Assembly: GCA_963746325.1 (NCBI GenBank)
Contig: CAVVBC010000031.1
Coordinates: 186,001-250,000 of the forward strand
DNA: 64,000 bases
Direction: 5' to 3'
Source of the DNA: RPQJ01 sp963746325
GTDB lineage: Bacteria; Pseudomonadota; Gammaproteobacteria; Steroidobacterales; Steroidobacteraceae
Shown here: piece after piece, positions 17,646 to 27,741 of the stretch
Layout of the letters: each line of letters opens with the position of its first letter
How positions within the stretch are numbered: position 1 is the first letter of the stretch
Position numbers and translations under genes: made by a program
The notes under the pieces: generated by a model
The model's database searches: none
Seen by the model: the letters and a program-made list of their open reading frames with translations, nothing else
Told to the model about the DNA's origin: nothing

Positions 17646-19115
17646 ATGCTGCGAATTCTCGAGGAAGCCCTCACCTTCGACGACGTCCTGCTCGTGCCGG
17701 CCTATTCCCAGGTCCTGCCGGCAGAGGTCAGCCTCGCCACGCAACTGACGCGCGGCATCAAGCTGAACCTGCCCGTCGTCTCCGCGGCCATGGACACGGT
17801 CACCGAGCACCGCCTGGCGATTTCCATCGCCCAGGAAGGCGGCATCGGCATCCTGCACAAGAACATGACCATCGAGTCGCAGGCGCGTGAAGTCGCGCGC
17901 GTGAAGCGCTTCGAGAGCGGCATCATCATCGACCCGATCACGGTCGGTCCCGAGCAGACGATCCGCGACGTGCTCGCGCTGACGCGCTCCAAGAACATTT
18001 CCGGCGTGCCGGTCGTGCGCGACGGCAAGGCCGTCGGCATCGTCACGCACCGCGACCTGCGCTTCGAGACCCGCTACGACGCGCCGGTCTCGGCGGTGAT
18101 GACGCCGCGCGAGCGGCTTGTCACGGTGCGCGAAGGCGCGCCCAAGGAAGAAGTGCTGATGCTGCTGCACAAGCACCGCATCGAAAAGGTGCTGGTCGTG
18201 GGCGACGACTTCCAGCTCAAGGGCATGATCACCGTCAAGGATTTCCAGAAGGCGACCGAGTTCCCGCGCGCCTGCAAGGACGAGCGCGGCGCGTTGCGCG
18301 TGGGCGCGGCCGTCGGCACCGGCGCCGACACGCTCGATCGCGCGGCGGCACTGCGCGAGAGCGGTGTCGACGTCATCGTCGTCGACACCGCGCACGGCCA
18401 CAGCCGCGGCGTGATCGAGACGGTCAAGCGCATCAAGGCCAAGTGGCCGAACCAGCAGGTGATCGCCGGCAACATCGTGACCGCCGAAGCGGCGATGGCC
18501 CTCGTGGACGCGGGCGCGGACGCCGTCAAGGTCGGCATCGGTCCCGGCTCGATCTGCACCACGCGCATCGTCGCGGGTGTCGGCGTGCCGCAGATTTCTG
18601 CCGTGGCCAACGTCGCCGCCGCGCTGGCGCCGCACGGCATCCCGCTGATCGCCGATGGCGGCATTCGTTTCTCCGGCGACGTCGCCAAGGCCATCGTCGC
18701 GGGAGCGCACTGCGTGATGATGGGCGGCCTCTTCGCGGGCACCGAGGAATCGCCCGGTGAAGTCGAGCTCTACCAGGGTGCCTCGTACAAGTCGTATCGC
18801 GGCATGGGTTCGCTCGGCGCCATGGCGCAGTCGAACGGCTCGCGCGACCGCTATTTCCAGGATGCGTCGGCCGAGATCGAGAAGCTCGTGCCGGAGGGCG
18901 TCGAAGGCCGCGTGCCGTACAAGGGCAGTATCGTCGCGATCCTGCACCAGCTGGCGGGCGGCTTGCGTGCCGCGATGGGATACACGGGCAGCGCCAACAT
19001 CGACGAGATGCGCACGCAGCCGAAGTTCGTGCGCATCACCAGCGCTGGCGTGCGCGAGAGCCACGTCCACGACGTGACCATCACCAAGGAAGCGCCGAAT
19101 TACCGTGTCAGCTGA
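17646..19115 (+). CDS. guaB: Inosine-5'-monophosphate dehydrogenase
   Basis: 489 residues. Oxidises IMP to XMP with NAD+, the committed step of GMP synthesis. Catalytic Cys304 in GPGSICTTRIVAG, the IMP-binding DGGIRFSGDVAKA and the flap region with RYFQ are present, with a tandem CBS pair inserted at about residues 95-205. It overlaps guaA by 11 bases. Confidence 0.97.
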   Translation: MLRILEEALTFDDVLLVPAYSQVLPAEVSLATQLTRGIKLNLPVVSAAMDTVTEHRLAISIAQEGGIGILHKNMTIESQAREVARVKRFESGIIIDPITVGPEQTIRDVLALTRSKNISGVPVVRDGKAVGIVTHRDLRFETRYDAPVSAVMTPRERLVTVREGAPKEEVLMLLHKHRIEKVLVVGDDFQLKGMITVKDFQKATEFPRACKDERGALRVGAAVGTGADTLDRAAALRESGVDVIVVDTAHGHSRGVIETVKRIKAKWPNQQVIAGNIVTAEAAMALVDAGADAVKVGIGPGSICTTRIVAGVGVPQISAVANVAAALAPHGIPLIADGGIRFSGDVAKAIVAGAHCVMMGGLFAGTEESPGEVELYQGASYKSYRGMGSLGAMAQSNGSRDRYFQDASAEIEKLVPEGVEGRVPYKGSIVAILHQLAGGLRAAMGYTGSANIDEMRTQPKFVRITSAGVRESHVHDVTITKEAPNYRVS

Positions 19116-20718
19116 GCAAGCGTCGCCGCCGGTCGTGGTGCGTCCGCCCGATATCCATGCGCACCGTGTCCTGATCCTCGATTTCGGGGCGCAATACACC
19201 CAGTTGATCGCACGGCGCGTGCGCGAAAGCGGCGTGTATTGCGAAATCCATCCGTGGGACATGAGCGACGCCGACGTCCGTGCTTTCGGCGCGCGCGGCA
19301 TCATCCTGTCCGGCGGCCCGGAGTCGGTGACGGATGCGCAGCCGCCGCAGGCGCCGCAGGCCGTGTTCGAAGCGGGCGTGCCGATCCTCGGCATCTGCTA
19401 CGGCATGCAGACGATGGCGCAGCAGCTGGGCGGCCGGGTCAGTGGCTCGGATCACCGTGAATTCGGATACGCGCAGGTCACCGTCACCTCGCCTTGCCGC
19501 CTGTTCAACGAGCTGTTCGATCATCGCGACGCGCAGGGTCGCGCCGTGCTCGACGTCTGGATGAGCCACGGCGATCGCGTCGAGGAACTGCCGGCCGGTT
19601 TCGTGCCCGTTGGCTCATCGCCCAATGCACCGCTCGCGGCCATGGCGGACGAAGCGCGCCAGTACTACGCGGTGCAGTTCCACCCGGAAGTGACGCACAC
19701 GCTGCAGGGCGGGCGGATGCTCGAGCGCTTCGTGCGCGAGATCTGCGCGTGCGAGGCTCGCTGGGAGCCGGGCAACATCATCAGCGACGCGATCGCGCGG
19801 GTGCGTGAGCAGGTCGGCAGCGATACGGTGCTGCTCGGTCTCTCGGGCGGCGTCGATTCCTCGGTTGTTGCGGCGCTGCTCCATCGCGCAATCGGCGACC
19901 AGCTGGTCTGCGTGTTCGTCGACCACGGCCTGCTGCGCGCGGATGAAGGCGACCAGGTCATGAAGATGCTCGGCGAGAACATGGGGGTGAAGATCATCCG
20001 CGTGAACGCCGAAGAGCGGTTTCTCGAAGCGCTGCGCGGCGAGTCCGATCCGGAGCGCAAGCGCAAGATCATCGGTCGCATGTTCATCGAGGTGTTCGAC
20101 GAGGAGTCGAACAAGCTCGAAGGCGTGCGCTGGCTCGCGCAGGGCACGATCTACCCGGACGTGATCGAGTCCGCGGGCGCCAAGACGGGCAAGGCGCACG
20201 TGATCAAGTCGCATCACAACGTGGGCGGCCTGCCGGAGCACATGAAGCTCAAGCTGGTTGAACCTTTGCGCGAATTGTTCAAGGACGAAGTGCGTCGGCT
20301 GGGCCTCGAGCTCGGCCTGCCACGCTCCATGGTCTTCCGCCATCCGTTCCCGGGGCCGGGTCTCGGCGTGCGCATCCTTGGCGAGGTTTCGAAGCAATAC
20401 GCCGACCTGCTGCGCAAGGCTGACAAGATCTTCATCGACGAGTTGCACGCGCACGGCCTGTACGACCAGACCAGCCAGGCGTTCGCCGTGTTCCTGCCGG
20501 TGCGATCGGTCGCCGTGATGGGCGACGGGCGCCGCTACGACTACGTGATCGCGTTGCGCGCAGTCGAGACCGTGGATTTCATGACGGCCCGCTGGGCGCG
20601 CCTGCCCTATGAGTTCCTCGAACTGTGCTCGCGCCGCATCATCAACGAGGTCAAGGGCATCTCGCGCGTCACCTACGACATCTCGAGCAAGCCGCCCGCG
20701 ACGATCGAGTGGGAGTGA
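19105..20718 (+). CDS. guaA: GMP synthase (glutamine-hydrolysing)
   Basis: 537 residues: an N-terminal class-I glutamine amidotransferase with nucleophile Cys98 in GICYGMQ and HPEVTHT; an ATP-pyrophosphatase domain with GLSGGVDSSVVAALLHRAI; and a C-terminal dimerisation domain ending DISSKPPATIEWE. Converts XMP to GMP. Starts at GTG 19105 inside guaB; the roughly 17-residue extension before ILDFGAQYTQ is longer than in E. coli, but no later start codon precedes the conserved core. Confidence 0.96.
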   Translation: MSAEQASPPVVVRPPDIHAHRVLILDFGAQYTQLIARRVRESGVYCEIHPWDMSDADVRAFGARGIILSGGPESVTDAQPPQAPQAVFEAGVPILGICYGMQTMAQQLGGRVSGSDHREFGYAQVTVTSPCRLFNELFDHRDAQGRAVLDVWMSHGDRVEELPAGFVPVGSSPNAPLAAMADEARQYYAVQFHPEVTHTLQGGRMLERFVREICACEARWEPGNIISDAIARVREQVGSDTVLLGLSGGVDSSVVAALLHRAIGDQLVCVFVDHGLLRADEGDQVMKMLGENMGVKIIRVNAEERFLEALRGESDPERKRKIIGRMFIEVFDEESNKLEGVRWLAQGTIYPDVIESAGAKTGKAHVIKSHHNVGGLPEHMKLKLVEPLRELFKDEVRRLGLELGLPRSMVFRHPFPGPGLGVRILGEVSKQYADLLRKADKIFIDELHAHGLYDQTSQAFAVFLPVRSVAVMGDGRRYDYVIALRAVETVDFMTARWARLPYEFLELCSRRIINEVKGISRVTYDISSKPPATIEWE

Positions 20719-20781
20719 GGCGCCCGGCGTTGCATCGTGCGCCAGCGCAGAGCTACGTTGATCTCGACCCGGCCTGATCCG

Positions 20782-21603
20782 ATGCCAAAACCCATCCCGT
20801 CCCTGCAAGACCGCCTGCCCGAGCTGTTCGAATTCGCCCGTACCCTGGCTCGGCAGATTGACGCCGGCGAAGTGCGGGACGGGGCCACGCTGCTCCTGCG
20901 CCTGCGTGATTTCTACACCGCCGAGCGGATGCAGGCCATCGAGGCCGTGGTCCCGGGCTGGCACGCGATGGCTGCTTACGCGGATCGCGCCACGCTGCAT
21001 CACGTCACCCAGGTGCTGATCGCGCTGGAGCGACTGCCGGAGTATCGACAGGCATCCCCGCCACACCAGGCAATGATGCAATGGATCGTGCTGTTCCACG
21101 ACCTGGGCAAGCAGGTGATCGATGGGCATCGCGATGCGCTGCACGCGTTTCGTTCGGCCACCATGGCGGCGCGCGCGCTGCCGGACGCGGGCTTTGCCAC
21201 CAGCGAAACCTACCCGCAGGGTATCGGGCCCTGGACCGAGTTGGTACTCGGTGCGTCCGTGGCCACACCCGACGGCAAGGGATTGATCCCGGACAATCGC
21301 AGGCTGCCTGGAATCCTGCGGGACCTTGATCAGCTCTTCGGCGCCGGATCGCCCGCCTCACTCATCGTGCAGGCCGTGATGCTGCACCAGTCGCTGAACG
21401 TCGTGCCGGAATGGCCCAGTCCATGCAGCCTGACCGACGCGGAAGTGCCGCTTTGCATCCGTCCAGTGCTGCTGCCACTGCTGGAAATCATGATGCTGGT
21501 GGACAGTGACGCCTGGCAGCTGTTCGATCCGGTCAGCAAGGCAAGGTTTCGCCAGAGCACGCTGGCAGTGTTCGCTGACGTGCGCGAACGGCTGGAGGCC
21601 TGA
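20782..21603 (+). CDS. HD-domain-like protein of unknown function
   Basis: 273 residues, soluble. An HD-type metal motif is seen: His74 in LHHVTQVL and His106-Asp107 in LFHDLGKQ, with a further LHQS near residue 200. HD proteins are usually phosphohydrolases acting on nucleotides or related phosphates, but no substrate can be named. It lies 63 bases after guaA and could be co-transcribed, which would fit a nucleotide substrate, but that is only inference. ATG 20782 preferred; an upstream start at 20737 is possible. Confidence 0.55.
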   Translation: MPKPIPSLQDRLPELFEFARTLARQIDAGEVRDGATLLLRLRDFYTAERMQAIEAVVPGWHAMAAYADRATLHHVTQVLIALERLPEYRQASPPHQAMMQWIVLFHDLGKQVIDGHRDALHAFRSATMAARALPDAGFATSETYPQGIGPWTELVLGASVATPDGKGLIPDNRRLPGILRDLDQLFGAGSPASLIVQAVMLHQSLNVVPEWPSPCSLTDAEVPLCIRPVLLPLLEIMMLVDSDAWQLFDPVSKARFRQSTLAVFADVRERLEA

Positions 21604-21643
21604 GGGAGCGCAGCAATGCCGCGATCTGCCGCAGGCGATCGGT

Positions 21644-24172
21644 CTACTGGCAACTCGACAGCCCCTGGATCCACTGCCGCAGCAGCGCAACCCCCTGCGC
21701 ATCGACCACCGTGCTGCCGATCGGCGGCATAGCGTCCTGGTCGCGGCGGTTCACCCGCGCCGGCAGCACCGACCGATCCGGCTCGCCGGGGGCGATCAGC
21801 CGCGCGTTCGCGATTCCGAGCGTTGCGCCGGACGGCGCGACGTTGCAGGCATTCGTCTGGGCCAGCGGCGTTTGCCAGCGCAGGTCCAGCGTCGATGGCG
21901 TGCCGCCATTCGGTCGGTGGCAGTTCGAGCAGTTGGTGTGCAGGTAGGCGCGCGCGCGCTCGACGACCGTGCCCGTCGTGCCGTGGGGATCGGGCAAGGC
22001 GGGCAGCATGCCGGTGACCGGCGGGCTCAGCACGCCGACCGAGTTCAGTGTCGTCACCTGATTTGCGGTCCGGCCGGTCTGCGGGTAGGTGAAATTCCCG
22101 TTCTGCTGCGCGGTCTCGAGGCCAAGGCTGCGACCCGCCGCCGTCGTGTGACACTGCAGGCACTGCGCCTCGCTCGGATAGACCCAGGTCTGCGTCCCGA
22201 ATACACGCGTCTTGCCGTTGGCGACGCGCGTCGCGGCCGTCTGCGCAACGTTCCATTCGTATGTGTAGCCGGCCCACTCGCCGTCCGGATGGCGCATGAA
22301 CAGCCGCGTCTCGATCAGCTGGTTGTCGAGGCGGAAGCTCTTCATGAGCACGGTGCCGATCGGGAACGACCAGTCGCCGTCCGCGCCCGCGGCGACGGTG
22401 TTCGGCGTGGCCGGCGGCAGTCCGATCCAGCGCTCCTTCACCGCGCCGTCTGACCAGAACGGCGCATTCGGCGCGTACGGGATCAGGCCCGCCGACGGAC
22501 GCGTCGGTTGCGCCCGGTCGACGCAGCCGGTGTCGACGAGGTTGGCCGGAATCGTATCGATGCCGCCGCTCGCCGGCTGCAGCGAGTAGAGCTGGCCGTT
22601 GCCGTAGCCGAGTACGAACAGTTCGCCGTCCGGTGCCTCGGCAAATGCAGACGGCTGCTGCGCGGTCGCGATCGCGTCGGCCGCCCCGAGCACGCGCGCC
22701 GCAGTGCCGGGGGTGTGTGCGAACACGCGCCCGGAGGCGAAGTCCGCGAACAGGTACTGCCCGGCGAGCGACCCGAGCCGGGTGCCGCGGTAAACGAAGC
22801 CGCCGGTGATCGACTGGCCGGCGTCGCGCCCGTACTCGACGACCGGCGCGACCAGCGGGTCGCCGTTGGCGCCGACATTCGGGCAGTTGGTGCCCGGCTC
22901 GTGGCACAGCGAGCCTTCACGCACTCTCCAGCCGAGGTTGGCACCGTTGGTGACGACGTTGACCTCTTCGCGCCTCGACTGTCCGACGTCGCCCACCCAC
23001 AACTCGTCGGTCTGGCGGTCGAAGCTCCACCGCCATGGATTGCGCAGGCCGTACGCGTAGATCTCGGCGCACGGTTGCGTGCCGGTGCCGGTGCTGCCGC
23101 AGCGCGCGTTAGTCGCCCACCGGTTGCTGCCCGGGATCACGTAGCCTGTCGTCGTCCCGACGTCGATCCGCAGCATCTTGCCGAACAGCACGTTGAGGTT
23201 CTGCGCATTATTCTGCGGATCCCCGCCGCCGCCGCCGTCGCCGGTGCCGATATAGAGGTAGCCGTCGGGCCCGAACGCGAGCTGGCCGCCGTTGTGATTC
23301 GAGTCGGGCTGGTTCTTGGTCAGTGTCAGCAGGCGTTCTTCGGTGCCTGCATCGAGCGTTGAGCCGCCATTCGTCGAGCGGAAGCGCGCGACGATCAGCT
23401 GGTTGCCGCTTGCCGTCGAGGTGTAAAAGACGAACGCATGCGGCACCGTCGGCCAGTTCGGATGGAACGCGAACCCGAGCAGCCCGCGTTCGCCGCCGCT
23501 GGTCACGCGCGCGGTCAGGTCGAGGTAGGTCTGCACCTGCGCCGCCTGGGCGCCCGGATCGTTCGGAAACGTGCGGATCACGCCGCCCTGCTGCACCACG
23601 AACCAGCGGCTGGTGTCGCGCGGCGCCTGGTACAGGCCGACCGGGGACGAGAAGGACAGGTTGGCGAACGCCCGGACCAACTGCAGCCCGGAGCCCGCGG
23701 TCGGGCGTGCGGGTGCGATGCAGGTCGTGTTCAGCGGACGCGAATCCAGACCGGAAGCCGGCGGATTCGCCGGCGTCGTGACGGTCGCTGTATTCGAATC
23801 GCCGGAGACATTGGCCGGGGCCGCCGCGTCGAACGCACGCACGGCGTAGGTGTATTGCGTGCCAGCCACGACGGTGGTGTCGGCGTGGGTCGTCGTCGGT
23901 GCATTCACCGTCGCGATCTGCGCACCGCCGCGGTACACGCGATAGCCCGCCAGGCCACTGCCACCCGCGTCGGTCGATGCGTTCCACTGCAGATCGACCC
24001 GGGTCTGACTCGCTGCGGTGGCACTCAAGCCCGCTGGCACCGTCGGCGCGGTCGTGTCTGCCGGCGGGTTCGAGCCGCCACCATCACTACCGCCGCCGCC
24101 GCAAGCGGCCAGCCACACGGACAAGCCCAAGCCCAACAACGACTGCGCGCTTCGGGTGAGATGTTTGTTCAT
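21644..24172 (-). CDS. Lipoprotein: Fn3 + PQQ-type sugar dehydrogenase + diheme C-terminal domain
   Basis: 842 residues. Signal with lipobox LAAC and a Gly/Ser-rich tether, a fibronectin type III domain (about residues 40-125), a glucose/sorbosone dehydrogenase beta-propeller (about 150-510, with FHPNWP, GDGGGGGDPQNNAQ, YGLRNPWRWSFD, GDVGQSRREEVN) and a C-terminal TIGR03806/SO_2930-type domain containing two heme motifs, CLQCH and CSNCH. The layout suggests substrate oxidation in the propeller and transfer of electrons to covalent hemes in the same chain, facing the periplasm or exterior. Start ATG 24172 opens the lipoprotein signal. Substrate unknown. It lies beside the multiheme locus, so it could feed it, but transcription is opposite. 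Confidence 0.85.
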   Translation of the reverse strand: MNKHLTRSAQSLLGLGLSVWLAACGGGGSDGGGSNPPADTTAPTVPAGLSATAASQTRVDLQWNASTDAGGSGLAGYRVYRGGAQIATVNAPTTTHADTTVVAGTQYTYAVRAFDAAAPANVSGDSNTATVTTPANPPASGLDSRPLNTTCIAPARPTAGSGLQLVRAFANLSFSSPVGLYQAPRDTSRWFVVQQGGVIRTFPNDPGAQAAQVQTYLDLTARVTSGGERGLLGFAFHPNWPTVPHAFVFYTSTASGNQLIVARFRSTNGGSTLDAGTEERLLTLTKNQPDSNHNGGQLAFGPDGYLYIGTGDGGGGGDPQNNAQNLNVLFGKMLRIDVGTTTGYVIPGSNRWATNARCGSTGTGTQPCAEIYAYGLRNPWRWSFDRQTDELWVGDVGQSRREEVNVVTNGANLGWRVREGSLCHEPGTNCPNVGANGDPLVAPVVEYGRDAGQSITGGFVYRGTRLGSLAGQYLFADFASGRVFAHTPGTAARVLGAADAIATAQQPSAFAEAPDGELFVLGYGNGQLYSLQPASGGIDTIPANLVDTGCVDRAQPTRPSAGLIPYAPNAPFWSDGAVKERWIGLPPATPNTVAAGADGDWSFPIGTVLMKSFRLDNQLIETRLFMRHPDGEWAGYTYEWNVAQTAATRVANGKTRVFGTQTWVYPSEAQCLQCHTTAAGRSLGLETAQQNGNFTYPQTGRTANQVTTLNSVGVLSPPVTGMLPALPDPHGTTGTVVERARAYLHTNCSNCHRPNGGTPSTLDLRWQTPLAQTNACNVAPSGATLGIANARLIAPGEPDRSVLPARVNRRDQDAMPPIGSTVVDAQGVALLRQWIQGLSSCQ

Positions 24173-24309
24173 GGGCTGCCAGTATGGACGAATCGGGCTG
24201 GGCATCGACACCCAATGGCTGGACCGAACCGTCAGTGTTGTTCGTACAGCGTCGTTCGAACAGTTTGTCCTGGTGACTTGCGCAGGCCAGCGCACGCCTG
24301 GCACTGGAA

Positions 24310-26331
24310 CTAGCTCGATCGAATGCGCGCCGCAACGGCGTCGAAGCCGCGCGCGGCGGCAGCATCGGCCGCGGCAACGCCGTCACGGTTGCGCAGCGTC
24401 TTCTTCGCGCCAGCCCGCAGCAGCAGGTCGACCACGTCGCTCGCGCCCGCCTGGCCCGCGAGAATCAGCGCGGTATCACCGAAGGTGTTCTGCGCATCCA
24501 GTCCCACCTTCAGCGCGACCAGCTTGCGCACGATCGCGGCATGGTTGCCGCGAGCTGCGAGCATCAGGAGCGTGTCGCCGGAGCCACTGCGTGCCCGCAC
24601 GTCCGCGTCCGCGCGCAGCAATCTCTCGAATGCCGCATCGTTGCCACGTGCCGCCGCGCAGGCGACCGGGGTTATGCCGTCGGCGGAGGCCGCGTCGACC
24701 TTGGCTCCCGCATCCAGCAGCAGCGCAAGGACTGCGGTGTCGTCGCGGCAGGCGGCATGCCACAGCGCGGTGTGTCCAGCGCTGTCTGGCGTTTCGGGCC
24801 CGGCACCCGATCGCAGCAACAACGACACCGTGGCCGCATCGCCACGCAATGTCGCGAGGATCAACGGCGCGTCGTCACCTTTGCCGGTCTCGACCTTCGC
24901 TCCGTGCGCCAGCAGCATCTGCATGATGTCGGCATCGCCCCGGCGAGCTGCCGCCGTGAAGGGCGGGCTGTCGTTGGCGCCATGCTCGTTCGGGCCGGCT
25001 CCGCGCGCGAGCAGCACCTGCACGATTTCCTTGCGCCCCTGGCTGACGGCGACGCCAAGCGGCGTGTGCCCCGCGCGGTCCGGTCGCGTCGGCGAAGCTC
25101 CCGCATCGAGCAGGGCCCCGACCGTAGCGGGCGATGACGTGGCGATGGCGACGTGCAGCGCTGGCTGGCCGGTCGAGGTCGTTGCTTCTGGATCGCCGCC
25201 TCGCGCCAGTACGGACTTCAGCAGGGCCGGATCGCTGCGACTTGCGGCCAGCGTCACGTCGGGCCAGCCGGCGTAGGCATCGCCTGCCGGCGATCGCATT
25301 ATCGGACCTGATGGCCGCGCGCCGGAAGCATTGCCGGTGTTGCGCCGACGCGCGGGCTGCGCGCCTTGCTGGACCAGGTAGCTGGTGACAGCGTCCTGCT
25401 TCGATTGCACCGAGTAGTCCACGGCGCTCCAGCCACCGACATTGCGCAACTTCGGATCGAGCCCGGCAGCCACCAGCCGCTCGGTCTGCGCCATGCGACC
25501 GCGGCGGGCCGCATAGAAAAGGGCGGAGTTACCCAACGCGTCGACAGTGGTCACCTTGCTCTGGGATTGCAGCAGCACGTCCAGGGCGTCCGCGCGTTCA
25601 GCCGTCGCAGCCAGCATCAAGGGCGTGATGCCCTGCGCGTCGACGGCATCGACCCGGGCATCGTGTGTGACCAGCCAGCGCACGGAATCGGCGGCGCCCG
25701 ACTCGGCTGCGTGATGCAGCACCGAACGATCGAATGCGTCGCTGGCGTCCTGCGGCAGGAGCGGCCAGAGGGCGGCCAGCGTGTCGACGTCACTGCGACG
25801 TGCCGCAGTGATGGTCATCGACAAGGCCAGCGCGGGATCCGTTGCCAGGGCACGTGGATCCACCTGCAGTGGCAACTGGCCTGCCTGCAGCAAGCGAGCC
25901 GCATCGGCGTGCCCGGAGGCTGCGGCCTTTGCCAGCCAGGTGCGTGCCGCTGCGTCGTCGGCGGGTGTGGCGTGCGCCGCCAGCGCAGCCAGCGCGTACG
26001 CTGCGCGTGGCTCGCCTTTGGTAGCCGCGGTCGTGAAGAGCGTCCGCGCGTGTTCGGCGTCCTCGGCGACACCGAGGCCGGCCAGGTACATTGTGCCGAG
26101 CAGGTACTGCGCGCGTGGATCTGCGGCGATCGGGTTAGCGGCAAGGCGCCCGGCCGCATCTGCAAACTGCTTGAGACGCAGTGCGCTTTTTGCGGGCTCG
26201 AGCACGTCAGGCGCGGCGAACCCTGTAGCAGCGGCTGCCGCAGCCGTCACTGCACCAGGCGGCCCGATCACGCCGATAAGCGCGATAGCCGTCGCAGCGA
26301 CACGAGCTACGGCACTGTCATGCCGTCCCAT
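24310..26331 (-). CDS. Secreted Sel1/ankyrin-repeat protein
   Basis: 673 residues. N-terminal hydrophobic signal (about 8-37), Sel1-like helical repeats (about 75-155, ARAQYLLGTMYLAGLGVAEDAEHA-type), then roughly a dozen ankyrin repeats to the C-terminus with the usual G-TPL--A---G motif (GHTPLGVAVSQGRKEIVQVLLARGA, GDTALILAGQAGASDVVDLLLRAGA). A protein-binding scaffold in the periplasm or outside; no enzymatic motif. It overlaps the flavoprotein gene by 14 bases and is probably co-transcribed with it. Confidence 0.82.
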   Translation of the reverse strand: MGRHDSAVARVAATAIALIGVIGPPGAVTAAAAAATGFAAPDVLEPAKSALRLKQFADAAGRLAANPIAADPRAQYLLGTMYLAGLGVAEDAEHARTLFTTAATKGEPRAAYALAALAAHATPADDAAARTWLAKAAASGHADAARLLQAGQLPLQVDPRALATDPALALSMTITAARRSDVDTLAALWPLLPQDASDAFDRSVLHHAAESGAADSVRWLVTHDARVDAVDAQGITPLMLAATAERADALDVLLQSQSKVTTVDALGNSALFYAARRGRMAQTERLVAAGLDPKLRNVGGWSAVDYSVQSKQDAVTSYLVQQGAQPARRRNTGNASGARPSGPIMRSPAGDAYAGWPDVTLAASRSDPALLKSVLARGGDPEATTSTGQPALHVAIATSSPATVGALLDAGASPTRPDRAGHTPLGVAVSQGRKEIVQVLLARGAGPNEHGANDSPPFTAAARRGDADIMQMLLAHGAKVETGKGDDAPLILATLRGDAATVSLLLRSGAGPETPDSAGHTALWHAACRDDTAVLALLLDAGAKVDAASADGITPVACAAARGNDAAFERLLRADADVRARSGSGDTLLMLAARGNHAAIVRKLVALKVGLDAQNTFGDTALILAGQAGASDVVDLLLRAGAKKTLRNRDGVAAADAAAARGFDAVAARIRSS

Positions 26332-27628
26332 ACTTCGTCTCCACGTGAATCCCCACTCGCCGCAGGAAGTCTGACGGCAGGATCCCCCCGGCGCTGACGA
26401 TCACTGCCTCGTTCGGCAAGATCAGGTGCCCGTCGTGCGTGCGCAGCAGGACGCGTTCTTTCTCGATGCGCTCGACGTGAGAATTGAGCAGCACCTGCAG
26501 TTGTCCGGCACGTTCGGCTGCGGCGATCCGTTCGCGGTTGCGCGGCTTGGCGCGAGCGAATGCATCTCCGCGATAGGAAAGTGTCACGTGCCCGCCAGCT
26601 TCCGACACGCTGGCAGCTGCCTCGAGGGCGCTGTCGCCGCCGCCCACGACGATGACGCGCTGTCCACGATATTGCTCGGCATCGATCAGCCGGTAGACGA
26701 CTTTGGGCAGGTCCTCGCCTGGCACATCGAGCTTGCGCGGCGTACCCCGCCGGCCGATCGCGAGCAGTACATTCGCCGCCCGGTACTCCGCGAGCGACGT
26801 GCGCACGATGAAGCCTCGATCGCCATCGCGGTCGACGCTGTCTACGCGTTCCCGGTACCGCATGTTGCCGGCCACGCCGGTCTTGCTTTCGATTCCCTGC
26901 CAGAACGCAAGAAGTTCTTCCTTGGACGTCTGGCGGAAGCTGACCTTGCCCACCAAGGGAATCTCGGCCGGTTGCGTCATCACGAGCTTGGCGCGCGGAT
27001 ACTGGAACACGCAGCCGCCGAGGCTCTCCTGCTCGATCGTCACGAACTGCATCGCATGCGACTTGGCGGCCAGGCTGGCCGCAAATCCGGCCGGGCCCGC
27101 ACCGACGATCAGGAGGTCGAGTTGCCCGGGAGCGGTGGTGCGGCGTCTGCCATGGATCGCGTCGACTGCCTGTCGACCCTGCGCGAGCGCATTGCGAATG
27201 AGTCCCATTCCTCCGAGTTCGCCTGCAACGAAGAGTCCTGGCACCGTCGACTCGAACTCCGCGCTGAGCAAAGGAATCTCCACGCCGCGGCGTTCGGTGC
27301 CGAAAACCAGCGTGATTGCATCGGCCGGACACGCGGCGCGGCAGGCACCGTGCCCGATGCAGTCTGTCGGACCCACCAGCTGCGCCTTGCCACCAATCAG
27401 GCCGAGGACGTGGTGTTCCGGGTGTTCCGGGCAGGCTTTTACGCAGGATCCGCAGCCGATGCAGCGGACGGGGTCGATGACGGGGTGCAGGGACGAGGGA
27501 TCGAGCAGGCCCGCGGCAACGGACTGCTCCTGCACGTTGCGGCTCGCATCCTCCTTGCGCCTGCGCCGGATGAGGTACCAGCCCCAGATCAGCGCGAGCG
27601 GCAACAGGTAGACGGCGAGCAAAGACAT
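26318..27628 (-). CDS. Membrane-anchored FAD/NAD(P)H oxidoreductase with 2x[4Fe-4S]
   Basis: 436 residues. One N-terminal membrane helix (about 3-21) followed by RRRRK, which puts the rest in the cytoplasm. Then a two-cluster ferredoxin domain (CIGCGSCVKACPEHP and CIGHGACRAACPADAI, about residues 60-115), a linker and a thioredoxin-reductase-like FAD domain with LLIVGAGPAGFAASLA and an NAD(P)H site VVGGGDSALEAAAS. The TrxR redox CxxC is absent, so it is not a thioredoxin reductase. Likely role: oxidise NAD(P)H and deliver electrons to a membrane partner. Start ATG 27628 chosen because it opens the anchor. It is divergent from the cytochrome operon, sharing its 202-base control region. Confidence 0.8.
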   Translation of the reverse strand: MSLLAVYLLPLALIWGWYLIRRRRKEDASRNVQEQSVAAGLLDPSSLHPVIDPVRCIGCGSCVKACPEHPEHHVLGLIGGKAQLVGPTDCIGHGACRAACPADAITLVFGTERRGVEIPLLSAEFESTVPGLFVAGELGGMGLIRNALAQGRQAVDAIHGRRRTTAPGQLDLLIVGAGPAGFAASLAAKSHAMQFVTIEQESLGGCVFQYPRAKLVMTQPAEIPLVGKVSFRQTSKEELLAFWQGIESKTGVAGNMRYRERVDSVDRDGDRGFIVRTSLAEYRAANVLLAIGRRGTPRKLDVPGEDLPKVVYRLIDAEQYRGQRVIVVGGGDSALEAAASVSEAGGHVTLSYRGDAFARAKPRNRERIAAAERAGQLQVLLNSHVERIEKERVLLRTHDGHLILPNEAVIVSAGGILPSDFLRRVGIHVETKYGTA

Positions 27629-27741
27629 CGATGTTGAGCCTGTAAACGTCGGGGCAAGCGGGTCTACGCAAGTGGTGACGATAGCGGGTGGGGCGAGCCT
27701 CGCATCCCGCACGGCGGCACGGTGTCGACTGGTTCACGTTT

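Noticed and set aside
16947..19394. 815-codon frame opposite guaB
   Set aside because: Shadow of guaB/xseA; its end is simply a shifted reading of xseA.
24200..24280. LexA-like box near GTTCGAAC...GTACGAAC
   Set aside because: Does not match the E. coli, Gram-positive or Xanthomonas LexA patterns, and the neighbouring gene is not an SOS gene.
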